64,000 nt of DNA from the NCBI GenBank assembly GCA_036186865.1, contig AP025066.1, positions 16,526,516-16,590,515 of the forward strand, written 5' to 3'. Under the pieces are notes generated by a model. That model ran no database searches, had not been told where the DNA came from, and saw only the letters and a program-made list of their open reading frames with translations. The stretch is from Eustoma russellianum. Lineage: Eukaryota; Streptophyta; Magnoliopsida; Gentianales; Gentianaceae. The position numbers and the translations under genes are program-made. Shown here in pieces: positions 45,501-55,176 of this stretch (position 1 is the first letter of the stretch; every line of letters begins with the position of its first letter).

Positions 45501-45656
45501 AACATAATATATAAGCTAGATAAGGCAAGTAATGGCAAGATATCATGCATACATGTACACGTTTGTATATATATCATGCACGTTTTATCTTATGCTCGTA
45601 TTTGTGCACATTTAAATCATGTATTTGAAAATCACTCAAACCCCTTTTTCTCTACA
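42586..45656. mobile_element. insertion F, probable solo LTR
   Basis: A 3071-bp segment begins TGTAGGATCTGC and ends TTCTCTACA, with TGTAG/CTACA inverted ends and the perfect 5-bp TSD GAAAG (42581-42585 and 45657-45661). This is the signature of an LTR left after recombination between a pair of LTRs. No coding is recognisable; the longest frames are about 115 codons. It contains three hairpins of the CATGCTGAA...TTCAGCATG type and CTGAAAAC...GTTTTCAG near 42683-42702. A short non-autonomous element is the alternative. Orientation is unknown. Confidence 0.75.
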
Positions 45657-45661
45657 GAAAG

Positions 45662-48428
45662 AGCGGTCAATCTAGGTGCAACCTTTCTCGAAATCCTGCA
45701 GTATACTCGTAAGGCTAACTAGAAACAAAGGCAAGTAATCTTTCTATACGCTTTACGTAAATTTTGATACTTTAGGCCCTATGTTCTTACAAAGAGAAAA
45801 CTTGAATCACACATTAGTAGTTTTGACTTGTCTATGCTAAATGCTTTATTATGTGTAATTGTTGTTGTTGTTGAGCAAAGTTATGTTCTTTGGGCCAATA
45901 TCTGAAAATAATTATGTTGTGATCTTTGTTGTTAAATATGCCCACAAGAGTGTTATACGTGATGTGTTCATTATCCTTGTGTAAGTTCTTAAGTTTGGTG
46001 ATTACACCTTGGATGCTCTGAGTGTGTTTGCAGGGAGTGGAAGGATGAATGTTGACATTGTTGTAAGACTTGTTGGGTTGGAAGGTTTGAAGATATCTAT
46101 TGAAAGTTGTGGGTGATAGAAGGTTTAGGGTGGATACTAGTTTGCTTGTTTAAGAATCAAATCATGTTAGTTGTGTGTTAAGCATGATGAATCCATGAAC
46201 TAAGATGGATCTTGAAGTGTTGAACATGAAAGGGTTGTAGAAGAAAGGTGTTGGGTGGAAGTTACTGCAGAAAAACTGCCGTTTAGAACCGTCAGAACAC
46301 TTCGAACACCTACATTAGGCGCTTCAAGTCACATTAGGCGCCTAATGTAGCGTTCAATGTGTCCTGAAGCATCCCCGTACACTTCGAACACCTACATTAG
46401 GCGCTTTATATCACATTAGGCGCTTCATGTAGGCGTTCAATGTCTACGGCACATCCTCGAACACTTCGAACGCCTAGTATAGGCGCTTTATGTCACTTTA
46501 GGCGCCTCATGTGGCGTTCTAAGTATACTGGAAGTCTTTTTGACCCTTTAGGCGCCCTATGTAAGTGTAGCAACTTTATACACTTCCTTTGTACATAAAA
46601 TGCAAGGGTATTTGAGGTGTAATTGAGGAATAGATGGTAAGATTGACTAAGTAAGAATAAGATTGAATCCCAAGTGATTTAGTGAGACGAACGGATTTGG
46701 AAAGATACAAACATGGAGTGTTTGAGGTACAAGACCGTATACTTGATATGTAAGATGTGTGTGTGAGATACCTTTATTATCTTCCATTGCTCATAAATTA
46801 CAAAGTGTTTTGAAAGTGTGCTAGAGTTGTAAACATTAAGTGTGAATGAGCAGGGTTAAGTATGAATATCGAAGTGGATTCGTGATACGAAAGGGCATGA
46901 AGTGGTATGAATGAGGTGTATTTGAGTTGTAAACGTTAAGTGTGAATATGTAGAGTTAGGTATGAATCCAAAGTGAGTTAGCAATATGAAAGAGCACAAA
47001 ATGGTACGAAAAGGGTGTGTTTGATGAAGTATGAACGAGCAAGGTTAAGTGTGAACTCGAGATGATTTCGTAATACGAAGGGACATGAAATGATACGAGC
47101 AGGATGTGATAGAGGTTCAGGACTTTGTACTTGATATGTAAAGTGTGTGTGCATGTTTACACGTTTGATATGATGTTACATGAGCATTCTGCATCATGAC
47201 ATGGGCACTTGCATTTGATTTGAGAATTGCTTTGCGAAAGAACATGTGTTTACAAGAAAAGTTTGAAGTTTTCGAAAGACAAGATGGCTGCTGGTTGATC
47301 GCAGGGTATAAAAGTCACGCCTGCGAAAGCAGGGTATAAAAGCGTGATCTGTGAATCAACAGCAGGGTATAAAGTATTTTATGGGGCCGTGGACCTATCA
47401 GCACGGAAAATAAAGTTATTTTATGGGGCCGTGGACCTTTCAGCACGGATATATGATATATGTAATGGGGTCGTGGACCTTTCAGCCCGGATATATGATA
47501 TATGTAATGGGGCCGTGGACCTTTCAGCACGGATATATGATATATGTAATGGGGCCGTGGACCTTTCAGCACGGGGTATAAAATTATATGTTATGGGGCC
47601 GTGGACCTTTCAGCACGGGGTATAAAGTTCTGTTTGCTGAGGACTGATCACCCACAGGGTATAAAGTTCTGCTACGCGAAGAATATGATAAGAAGTATTA
47701 TGAAAAGTTTGTGAAATGACACGCATGACATGTTTATGAAAGAAGACTTATGCATGGGTGTTGTGTGTGGTTTTAAAGAAGTTCATGCATCATGTTACAC
47801 GAAGCATAAGATTTGACATGTAAGAAATATGACTAGCTTATGACTTGCTTATGTGATATGTTGTTTTAGTACATGTTTGTTCTCGTATCCGTGTATCATT
47901 TATGTGTTTTATCTGTTTGAGGAATTCTTATGAAGATGCTATTTGCGAACCCGAGCACCTTATTTTGGGCAATGACTTATACACTGGTGGCTCGTCATGT
48001 GTGGTCCCGTAAGGTGTATAGACGGGTTACTTGCTGGCGATAATTTCGCTAAGAACAGATACTCTATTCCTTTTCAGGTGATCCGGAATATGAAATGATA
48101 TTTATCGAAGACGATGGCGAGTGGGCTCAGTGGGATGATGGACATGGAAGTAGATAGATGTTTGCTTACTTTCTTTATGTTGGAAAACTTGATGTTTATT
48201 ATGCTGTACTGGAGGATAAGTTAGACAGTTGTCTGAACACCCTTTTATTTCCGCTGTACTTTCTGGTTGTATTAATGATGATGAAGTTTTAAATTGGATG
48301 ACGTTTCTGCTGATTTATCTTACGTCATGAATGATGTACGCTTGATCTGCTTTGACGCTTCGTAGTTCTCATAGTAGACTACGGCGGGTGCACTGGTTCC
48401 GATGATGGTATCGGGCCGGGGCATTACA
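45662..48428 (+). repeat. 3' LTR of element D, second part
   Basis: The continuation of the 3' LTR after F, matching 36375-39058. It has two more 42-bp units than the 5' LTR and ends GGGGCATTACA before the TSD TAGAC. Confidence 0.9.
47295..47660 (+). repeat. tandem array with TATA-like modules in 3' LTR D
   Basis: Six units of the GGGGCCGTGGACC type are spaced 39-43 bases apart, against four in the 5' LTR; the extra ones are the ATATATGATATATGTA-linked 42-bp form. GGGTATAAA words flank the array as in the 5' LTR. Confidence 0.9.
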
Positions 48429-48433
48429 TAGAC

Positions 48434-50061
48434 TTATAAGAAATGATACATAGACGGATTGTTCTTTTGAAAATAAGGATGGATTATAGAAATTATACGA
48501 AATATTGGACTATTATTTCTCTAGAAGTTAAATATTTTATATAAGAACGTACACAGAGCTATATCTATACTTTACAGGGACTTCAAAAACATTTAATTTT
48601 TGAAAATACCTTATTAAGTCACATTTCTTTATATAGTCTACTAAAATTTACAAGGCTAAATTTTTCCGTACTTATAAATCAGCATAATAAAAATTCCAAT
48701 TCTTTTGACGACTTTGAAAAGGGAAAAACTTTTAAAATATTGATGTTCTTGCAAAAAAAAAGATGTGCTTATATATTTCTTGCAGAATATTTTAAATTTC
48801 CGTTTTTGTTACATCTGTTTTTTTAGTCAAAATAAATTTAATTTGACGACTAGCGATATCACAAGCAATTTAACCGTTTAAATATTTTCGAAGTTATTTA
48901 TCCGTTTGCGATAAACTTACTTAACATTTGTGAAGAAAAAAAAGTAGCCTTCAAAATATATACCTGTTTTAAAAACGGAAGGTACCATATTCAAATCGTT
49001 TCATAAAACCTTACGTTATTAAGTATTCAACTGTTTTGACGCAATTTTACCAAAATGCCTTACGAACAAGTTATATCATCGTTTTTAAAATAGTCATTTG
49101 AGATATTAAGTTACGAAAACAAACCTATGGTACTTTGGATGTTGTGTCTACAAAAAAAAGTAGAAGGTTTAGTATTTTAAATAGTTAAAGATATATTCAA
49201 AATTATAGCTACGTAAGCTACTTTCATTTTAAGTTGAAGAAAAATATGTCGATACACATATTTCATATACTAGGCTGCTGACGATATATCTGAGAAATTA
49301 AGAGCATGATCATAGAGCTAGTTGTAAGTATATAAGAACTGATTTTGAAGACTTGGTTGTGTTAAGGAAGGGTAACGGTTACCATATTGGCATACACAAA
49401 GGATGTTAATATGGTTAATTATCTAAGGGATGGATCATATGTGATAAGTTTAAGGATCCGGTATTGTAGATTGTAATAAGTTGAATGATACACGTCAAGT
49501 CGTATAAGTGGTAGTTTGTAAGCACTAATTATTGAGAATTAAGTAAGGATTGAACCCTATAAGGACTAGATCATCTTGTAAGATGTTAGTGATGACTAAA
49601 TTAAATCGTACTAGAGTACAATGTATTCCAAAAAATACATACAACTTTAGGGATGAGTCTTGTGAACAAGGCGTTAAGTTAAAGATTGTAATACACCTAA
49701 GAAATTATTTTAGAAGGTTGGTCATGGTAGCAAATATAAGTACGATATAGACCGACGATTAAGTCATGAAGCCAGTATATTGACGATACCCTTAAGGTTG
49801 ATTTGAGAACTATAGAAAGAATAGGTTACGATCTATTAGACGGAGGACAATGGATTTAAAGATTACATTGTATACATACACACTGAATGATTTGAGGACT
49901 TAATCGTGTATCGAGGAAGTAAAATGGGTAACGCATCAGAATACGGAGGGATACTAAGTTCGGTCATTATCTAGGTAAATAGATCAAGTAGAACTATACT
50001 AAGTTATTGATTTAGTAATACACAAGTTTCGAGGACGAAACTTTTTGTAAGGAGAGGAGAA
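48434..50061 (+). other. non-coding internal sequence of element C, 3' part
   Basis: The continuation of element C after D. It is AT-rich with no recognisable pol domain and no frame above about 66 codons. Confidence 0.6.
50027..50061 (+). promoter_or_regulatory. polypurine tract and flanking hairpin of element C
   Basis: AAGTTTCGAGGACGAAACTT is followed by TTTGTAAGGAGAGGAGAA and the LTR start at 50062. The purine run AAGGAGAGGAGAA is the plus-strand primer site. Confidence 0.85.
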
Positions 50062-51857
50062 TGTTATATCCCATTTTTTAAATAAGGGTAAAAAGGTCAA
50101 TTGGGCCTAATTAATTAGAAAACCTAATTTGATTATCAAATTTTCCCTAAACCCTAATCAAATTTCTATTTAATACGTGAATACTCATCTCTTCCCTCAC
50201 AAAATATACGGCCGCTTTCTCCAAAGAGGGGAAAAGAAGCGATTCTTTCCATCACAACCACAAGGCCGCCGGTTTTAGAGAAGAGCAGGAGGAGCACCAC
50301 CAACCGATCAACCCTTCAAACGCGTAGTAAACTGCCGTTAACTGCTAGGTAGGTGCCCCCTTAACATCCGTTGAATGTAAAAACGATAGTCTTTAATTCC
50401 TCTATGAAAACGAGATCGTGCATTGGTATTTGTGATTGTATAGATGTTTGATTATTAGATTACATGTATATGTGATGAATTGTATGTCCGTACATATGAT
50501 CGTATATGTATATATATGTATGATGCTATTTTCTTATGGAAAACTCAAAAAAGATTTGATTTTTGATATGCGTGTGAATACCGGAATTGTAGGAAGAAGT
50601 GTTTATGATGGTGACGCGTGGCCGGTGGTGGTGGGCTATGACCACGTGCTGCCAGAAGGAGGAACAAGGGGAAGGGGGCCGGCTGAGAGGCTGGTCAGGG
50701 GGGAGCGTGGTGCGGCTGCTTAGGTGGGGGCGGCTGGGGTAGGGGGCTGGTCAGGAGGGGCGGCTGAAGGGGGGGTCTGGTTAGGGGCGGTTGGAGGGGA
50801 AAGGTGGCTGGGGGTGCGGGTTTGGGGAGGGGGAGTGGTGCCGTGAGGGAATGTGCAGGGGGAGGGAAATTGGAATTCAGAAGGGGAAGGAGAGATTCAG
50901 AGTAGGGGGGAAGCGATAATCAGAGAAGGAGATGGGAAAGAAACTGAGGGCGTGAAAGATAAGAAAAAAGAAAAAGAAAAAGAAAAGGAAAAGAAAAAGG
51001 AAAAAAGAAAAGGGGAAACGGAAAAGAGAAAGTAAAGTAAAGATTCCGTACGTGAATTCAGTGCATTCATGCATCATGACATTGCATATATGATATGTTC
51101 TGTTCTGTTCCGTTCTGTTCTGTTAGGAGATGCGAGACGTAAGTCGCATATCTGATGTGTTCCGTTCCGTTCTGTTAGAACCCGGGGTCATGCATTGCAC
51201 GATTAGATGAATGTTTCTAAGAATGTAGGTTTATCATGCATCACGTATGTGGCATTGCATTTCACGCTCATTTCGCACGATTATGTGTTTTGATTGTTTT
51301 AAGAAGTTATGACCGTTATACGTATTTGTGAAAACGTGGACAGTCTATTTTCGTATTAACGTACTTATACGTATTTCACTACTGTCCTAGCATGTATGAT
51401 CTCACAGGGCCGATGCAGGCAGGGTACCTACTGAGTGACGTTTTTGTCGCTCACACCGTTCGTTTTGTTTCTTGCAGACGATTCAGGGTATGATTACATA
51501 TGGGTTAGAGAAGATTCAGAGTGGGCTCAGTGGGACTCGTAGAGACTATTTGGAGATTGAGGATCAAGAATTGAGGAAGTTATTTTATTTATTATTTCAT
51601 TTGAGGACTTAGCTTAGGGATTTTATTTTACGAACTTTACGATGACGTTTAGGAGATTTTGACTTGATGTTGACTATATATGATTTCGGGGATTTTACTT
51701 TTGATTTAGGGTTTGAGTTGATTTAATTCGCTTCCGCAATCGAATACTCTGCCGTTTTGATAAGTGCAGGGGTTTCATACAGATACCTTGTATATCCCTT
51801 TGTGGAATACGGCGGGCGTACCGGTTCTGACCCTAGGGTTCAGGACGGGGCGCTACA
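50062..51857 (+). repeat. 3' LTR of element C
   Basis: Starts TGTTATATCCC and ends GGGGCGCTACA, nearly identical to 32392-34183 with scattered substitutions and small length differences in the G-rich, purine and pentamer tracts. Confidence 0.92.
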
Positions 51858-51862
51858 ATAAC

Positions 51863-52075
51863 AACTATTCATGTTGCGGACATGTCGGTTATTTAGTCAT
51901 GTCATGCTTCAGACACGATAATTACTTATAACAATGATTTATGCTTCGGGCATAACGACTATTCATGCTTCGGGCATGTCGCTTATTTAATCATGTCATG
52001 CTTTAGGCATGATAATTATTCATACTTCAAGTATGTCAAATACAAATAGTGACATTGATATACTTCAGGTATATC
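51863..52075 (-). repeat. hairpin array in copia E leader, part 2
   Basis: Hairpins occur at 51870-51884 (CATGT/ACATG), 51940-51954 (TATGC/GCATA), 51964-51978 (CATGC/GCATG), 51997-52011 (CATGC/GCATG), 52021-52035 (CATAC/GTATG) and 52057-52075 (GATATAC/GTATATC), with a damaged one at 51903-51917. Loops are always of the TTYRR type except the first (TGCGG). The paired changes in the stems keep pairing. Confidence 0.88.
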
Positions 52076-52315
52076 AAATATTTGTACGTAAATAACTGTA
52101 ATGATATAGTCAATGTATATATATATATAAATCAAAATTAACGTACTTATTATAATAATATAGTATGTTATCATATTATATTAAAGCTGTTCATATATGT
52201 ATATGACAAAAGGAAGAAAGACGAGACATGCTGTTTATATATGTATATGAAAAAAAAGGACGAAACATGTTAAATGATTTTACCAAGGATTGATGTTGCG
52301 TTTTGTTCCTGGAGG

Positions 52316-52335
52316 ATTGACTCGTGCTGATAACG
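52316..52335 (-). other. candidate primer-binding site of copia E
   Basis: The element strand reads ...TTTATAACA|CGTTATCAGCACGAGTC, with CGTTATCAGCACGAG immediately inside the LTR where the tRNA primer should pair. I cannot name the tRNA with confidence. Confidence 0.5.
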
Positions 52336-52586
52336 TGTTATAAACTCAAGCAAGAATATATTAGAGAAGAGAAACTAGAGAACTTTGTATCTCAAGGTGT
52401 GTCTTTCATATATGATATGTGGTCCTATTTATAGGACTCAATGGAGTGAAGATTATAAACTTGGACAAACCTTCTGGATACTACAAAAGATATAACACTT
52501 TGGATATCCACATCTAACATAATGTCTATCTCTACAATGTATATCAACATCATGTTTATCCTTGAGATTCTAATATATCCATAACA
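52336..52586 (-). repeat. 5' LTR of copia E
   Basis: A 251-bp segment starts TGTTATAAAC and ends CCATAACA (on the element strand TGTTATGGATATATTAG...TTTATAACA), giving inverted TGTTAT/ATAACA ends. The short length fits small plant copia LTRs. The partner LTR is not in the window. Confidence 0.8.
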
Positions 52587-53149
52587 TTTCTAACCATTTT
52601 TTTAAGGCCTTATTTACTTATTGCTGACATATTCTGGCCGTTGACGATTAAGAAATAATGTTCGTCAACATGAATAAAGAAAAAACAGGCTACAACAATG
52701 TGGATAGACAATGCTAACACACTCCATCGATACCTTATTGTATTTATTAATCACAATAAAACTTACCGCGTTATACAGTGGAGGGATAGATATATATTTT
52801 CCCAAACTAACAATGCTAACATACTCCATCGATATCTTAGTTTCAAGAAATCATCCTAAGTTCCAATTTCTATATATCTAGTCTTCTTCAATTCGACCAA
52901 AAAAGTAAGAAAAAAACTTGTATTTAGTCATAAATTCGAAACCTTCCTTAAAGTTATCGTCAAGTATTGATAACCCAACTAATTAATCTTTGTAGCATGA
53001 AAATAAATGAACGAATTTAAAATAGAGAACGGCATACATATATAGTAGAATAAAATTAAACAGTCGGATCCCTAGTATCGATCATACATATTAGATCTTA
53101 TTTTGTCATAGGGCAAAATCTCAAAGATAAATTCCACTGGCCCTAGCTT
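52587..53149. other. AT-rich spacer
   Basis: No coding or element structure was recognised. A direct repeat CAATGCTAACAYACTCCATC-GATA occurs at 52710 and 52811, about 101 bases apart. Confidence 0.5.
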
Positions 53150-53189
53150 CAAGTCATGTCTATTTTTGCTTTGAAAATCCCAATGACAA

Positions 53190-53720
53190 ACCCTGCAAGT
53201 TTTATCCATCTGTTTGCATTTCACAGCAGTATATGCGGATCATACAGTCGTTTCTCGTTTATTATTATGGGCAGATCTTCAGTCTTTGCATGTTTCATCA
53301 CAAGTCCCATGGTTGATCGGAGGAGATTTTAATACATTTCGTACACAAGAAGAACATCGGGGCCGATCTTCTCCAAATTTGTCTTCATTGCAGGATTTTA
53401 ATGACTGTGTCCAAGCCAGTGCATTACATGAAATATCGTTCCAAGGCTCGCAGTATACTTGGTGTGATGGCCGCGAATTAGGCAGAGTATGGCGTCGCTT
53501 AGACAGGTTTTTCTGTTCTTCATCATTTTTGGATATTTTTCCCATAGCACAAGTACAACATTTATCCATGGCAACATCGGATCATGCCCCATTATTTTTG
53601 ACGTGTGACTCGGCCATGCAACGAGGCAGGGCTAATTTTCGATACCTTGATGTTTGGACTACACATCTCGATTTTGATGATTTTGTCAGACATGCATGGA
53701 CATCTTTCCCCACGGTAGGG
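53190..53720 (+). pseudogene. LINE 1 endonuclease, C-terminal half
   Basis: An APE-type endonuclease nicks target DNA to prime reverse transcription. The frame reads LHFTAVYA, LLLWADLQSL, then PWLIGGDFNTF with the catalytic D-x-N, later WRRLDR, and SDHAPLFL with the catalytic SDH. The N-terminal N and E motifs are absent. Near 53717 a run of G bases causes a frameshift: VRHAWTSFPTVGG continues as MWGLFDKLPRLKKELQRWNK in the next frame. Confidence 0.85.
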
Positions 53721-55176
53721 GGATGTGGGGTCTTTTTGATAAACTCCCTCGCTTAAAAAAAGAACTGCAACGATGGAATAAGGATGTGTTTGGTAACATA
53801 TTTGATGTGGTAACAATGGCAGAGACAGAGGCACTTCGGTGTGAAAAAGATTTTGATCTGAGCCCTAGTGAATCTACGCGTTCTGCTTATCATTGCAGTG
53901 TTGCACAATTTCAACTTGCTCAGAAACGGGCATTTCTTTATTGGAAGCAGAAAGCTAATGTCTGGTGTCTCAAGGACGGAGATGCAAACACAGCATTCTA
54001 TCATAATACTGTAAAGGAAAAAAGACATAAGCAAACAATTGTTTGCATACATACACCTGACGGCATAGAGTGTACATCGGTGGATGAAATAAGAGCTGAA
54101 GCAGTCCGTTATTTTTCTCATTTATTTGCTGAAGAACCAGTGATGAATTGCGAAACACTTTTGACACATATCCCGACCTTAGTGACGGAGAAGGATAACA
54201 TGTTCCTCCAATCAATACCATTATCGGATGAAATCAAACAGGCAGTGTGGGATTTGAACCCAACTAGCGCAGCTGGCCCTGATGGCTATCCAGGATCTTT
54301 TTATAAGAGGTTTTGGCATATCATTTCTTCTGATGTTATCAAGGCAGTACAAGAGTTTTATTTGGGTATCCTAGTTCCTCGTCATGTTGCAGCAGCCACA
54401 ATTGTACTCATTCCAAAGGTTATCAATCCACAATCTTTTACGGCCTTCAGGCCTATTTGTCTCACAAACTTCATTTCAAAGGTTATCACGAGACTACTTT
54501 CTACATGTCTGGGACGTTTATTGCCGAAGATTATTTCACCAGAGCAGGCGGGATTTATGCAAGGCCGAGGCATAACTGAGCAAATTCTACTTGCTCAAGA
54601 AATGGTTCATGTGTTGAATAAGCGTCCTCGGGGAGGTCATTTGATTCTTAAATTGGATATGGCAAAAGCTTTTGATAGAGTCAGCTGGAGTTATCTTGCA
54701 AGTATATTGAATCGCATGGGGTTTCACTCCCGAATTATTCGTATTATTATAAATAACTTGCGTTCCACTTGCTGTTCCATTCTGGTTAATGGCAGTCACA
54801 CGGATTCTTTCGCTATAGGGAGGGGTGTGAAAGAAGGCGACCCTCTTTCACCTTTATTATTTATCCCGTCATCGGAAAGATTCTCCAGAGGCTTAAAAGC
54901 CTTGATATCTGCAGGAGATATCAAAGGCTTCACGGCAGGTCGTAGCCCTTATGTTTCACATTTAGGGTTCGCAGATGATCTCTTAATATTTCTAAATGGG
55001 AGCAGCAGAAACTTGGCCAAGTTTCATTCTTTCTTGACGTTATATCAGCATGCATCAGGGCAGTTGGTAAATTATCACAAAAGCCAAATTGTGGTGGGAA
55101 GTGGGGTTTCAGGACCACACGTAGCGTCCATTTCGGGCATGCGTCTTTCATCATTGCCTATCAAGTATCTTGGATC
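53721..55176 (+). pseudogene. LINE 1 reverse transcriptase, mostly intact domain
   Basis: After the LINE linker WNKDVFGNIF come AAGPDGYPGSFYKRFW, FRPICLTNFISKVITRLLST, EQAGFMQGRGITEQILLAQE and HLILKLDMAKAFDRVSWSYL with the first catalytic Asp. GVKEGDPLSPLLF and GFADDLLIF with the catalytic Asp pair follow. All catalytic residues are present over some 490 codons. It frameshifts near 55170, where LPIKYLG is followed in another frame by LNHGINRTRYCTPLRN. It would copy LINE RNA at the nicked target. Confidence 0.9.

Larger units (their letters stand above)
36054..48428 (+). mobile_element. Ty3/gypsy element D, interrupted by insertion F
   Basis: D is inserted in C with TSD TAGAC (36049-36053 and 48429-48433). 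LTRs start TGTCATACCCC; the 5' LTR ends GGGGCGTTACA, the 3' LTR GGGGCATTACA. The internal region 39059-42253 has, in order, PBS, gag, zinc knuckle, protease, RT/RNase H, integrase and a polypurine tract. All of it is present in outline but broken by stops. F sits in the 3' LTR. Confidence 0.92.
32392..51857 (+). mobile_element. Ty3/gypsy element C, mostly non-coding, interrupted by element D
   Basis: The 5' LTR (32392-34183) and 3' LTR (50062-51857) are nearly identical and flanked by the 5-bp TSD ATAAC (32387-32391 and 51858-51862). A primer-binding site follows the 5' LTR and a polypurine tract precedes the 3' LTR. Apart from a broken gag start, the internal sequence (34184-36053 and 48434-50061) shows no recognisable pol, so C probably moved with proteins from relatives. 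D sits inside it. Confidence 0.9.
27897..52586 (-). mobile_element. Ty1/copia element E, decayed and split by element C
   Basis: Read on the minus strand from the right: LTR (52336-52586), primer site, leader with a hairpin array, gag, gag-pre-integrase, integrase and RT. Order and motifs are those of a plant copia element. Element C occupies 32392-51857 in the leader. The RT stops at 27897 beside element A; the rest of RT, RNase H and the 3' LTR are not in this window. Many stops and frameshifts show it is old. Confidence 0.85.

Noticed and set aside
47295..47660. 93-codon repeat protein with GAVDLSARIYDICN units, and an antisense VLKGPRPHYIYHIS repeat
   Set aside because: Both frames exist because the 42-bp unit is a multiple of three. 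The array is LTR sequence and varies in number between the two LTRs.
53279..53592. Minus-strand frames opposite the LINE 1 endonuclease
   Set aside because: They are shadows of a well-supported plus-strand domain.
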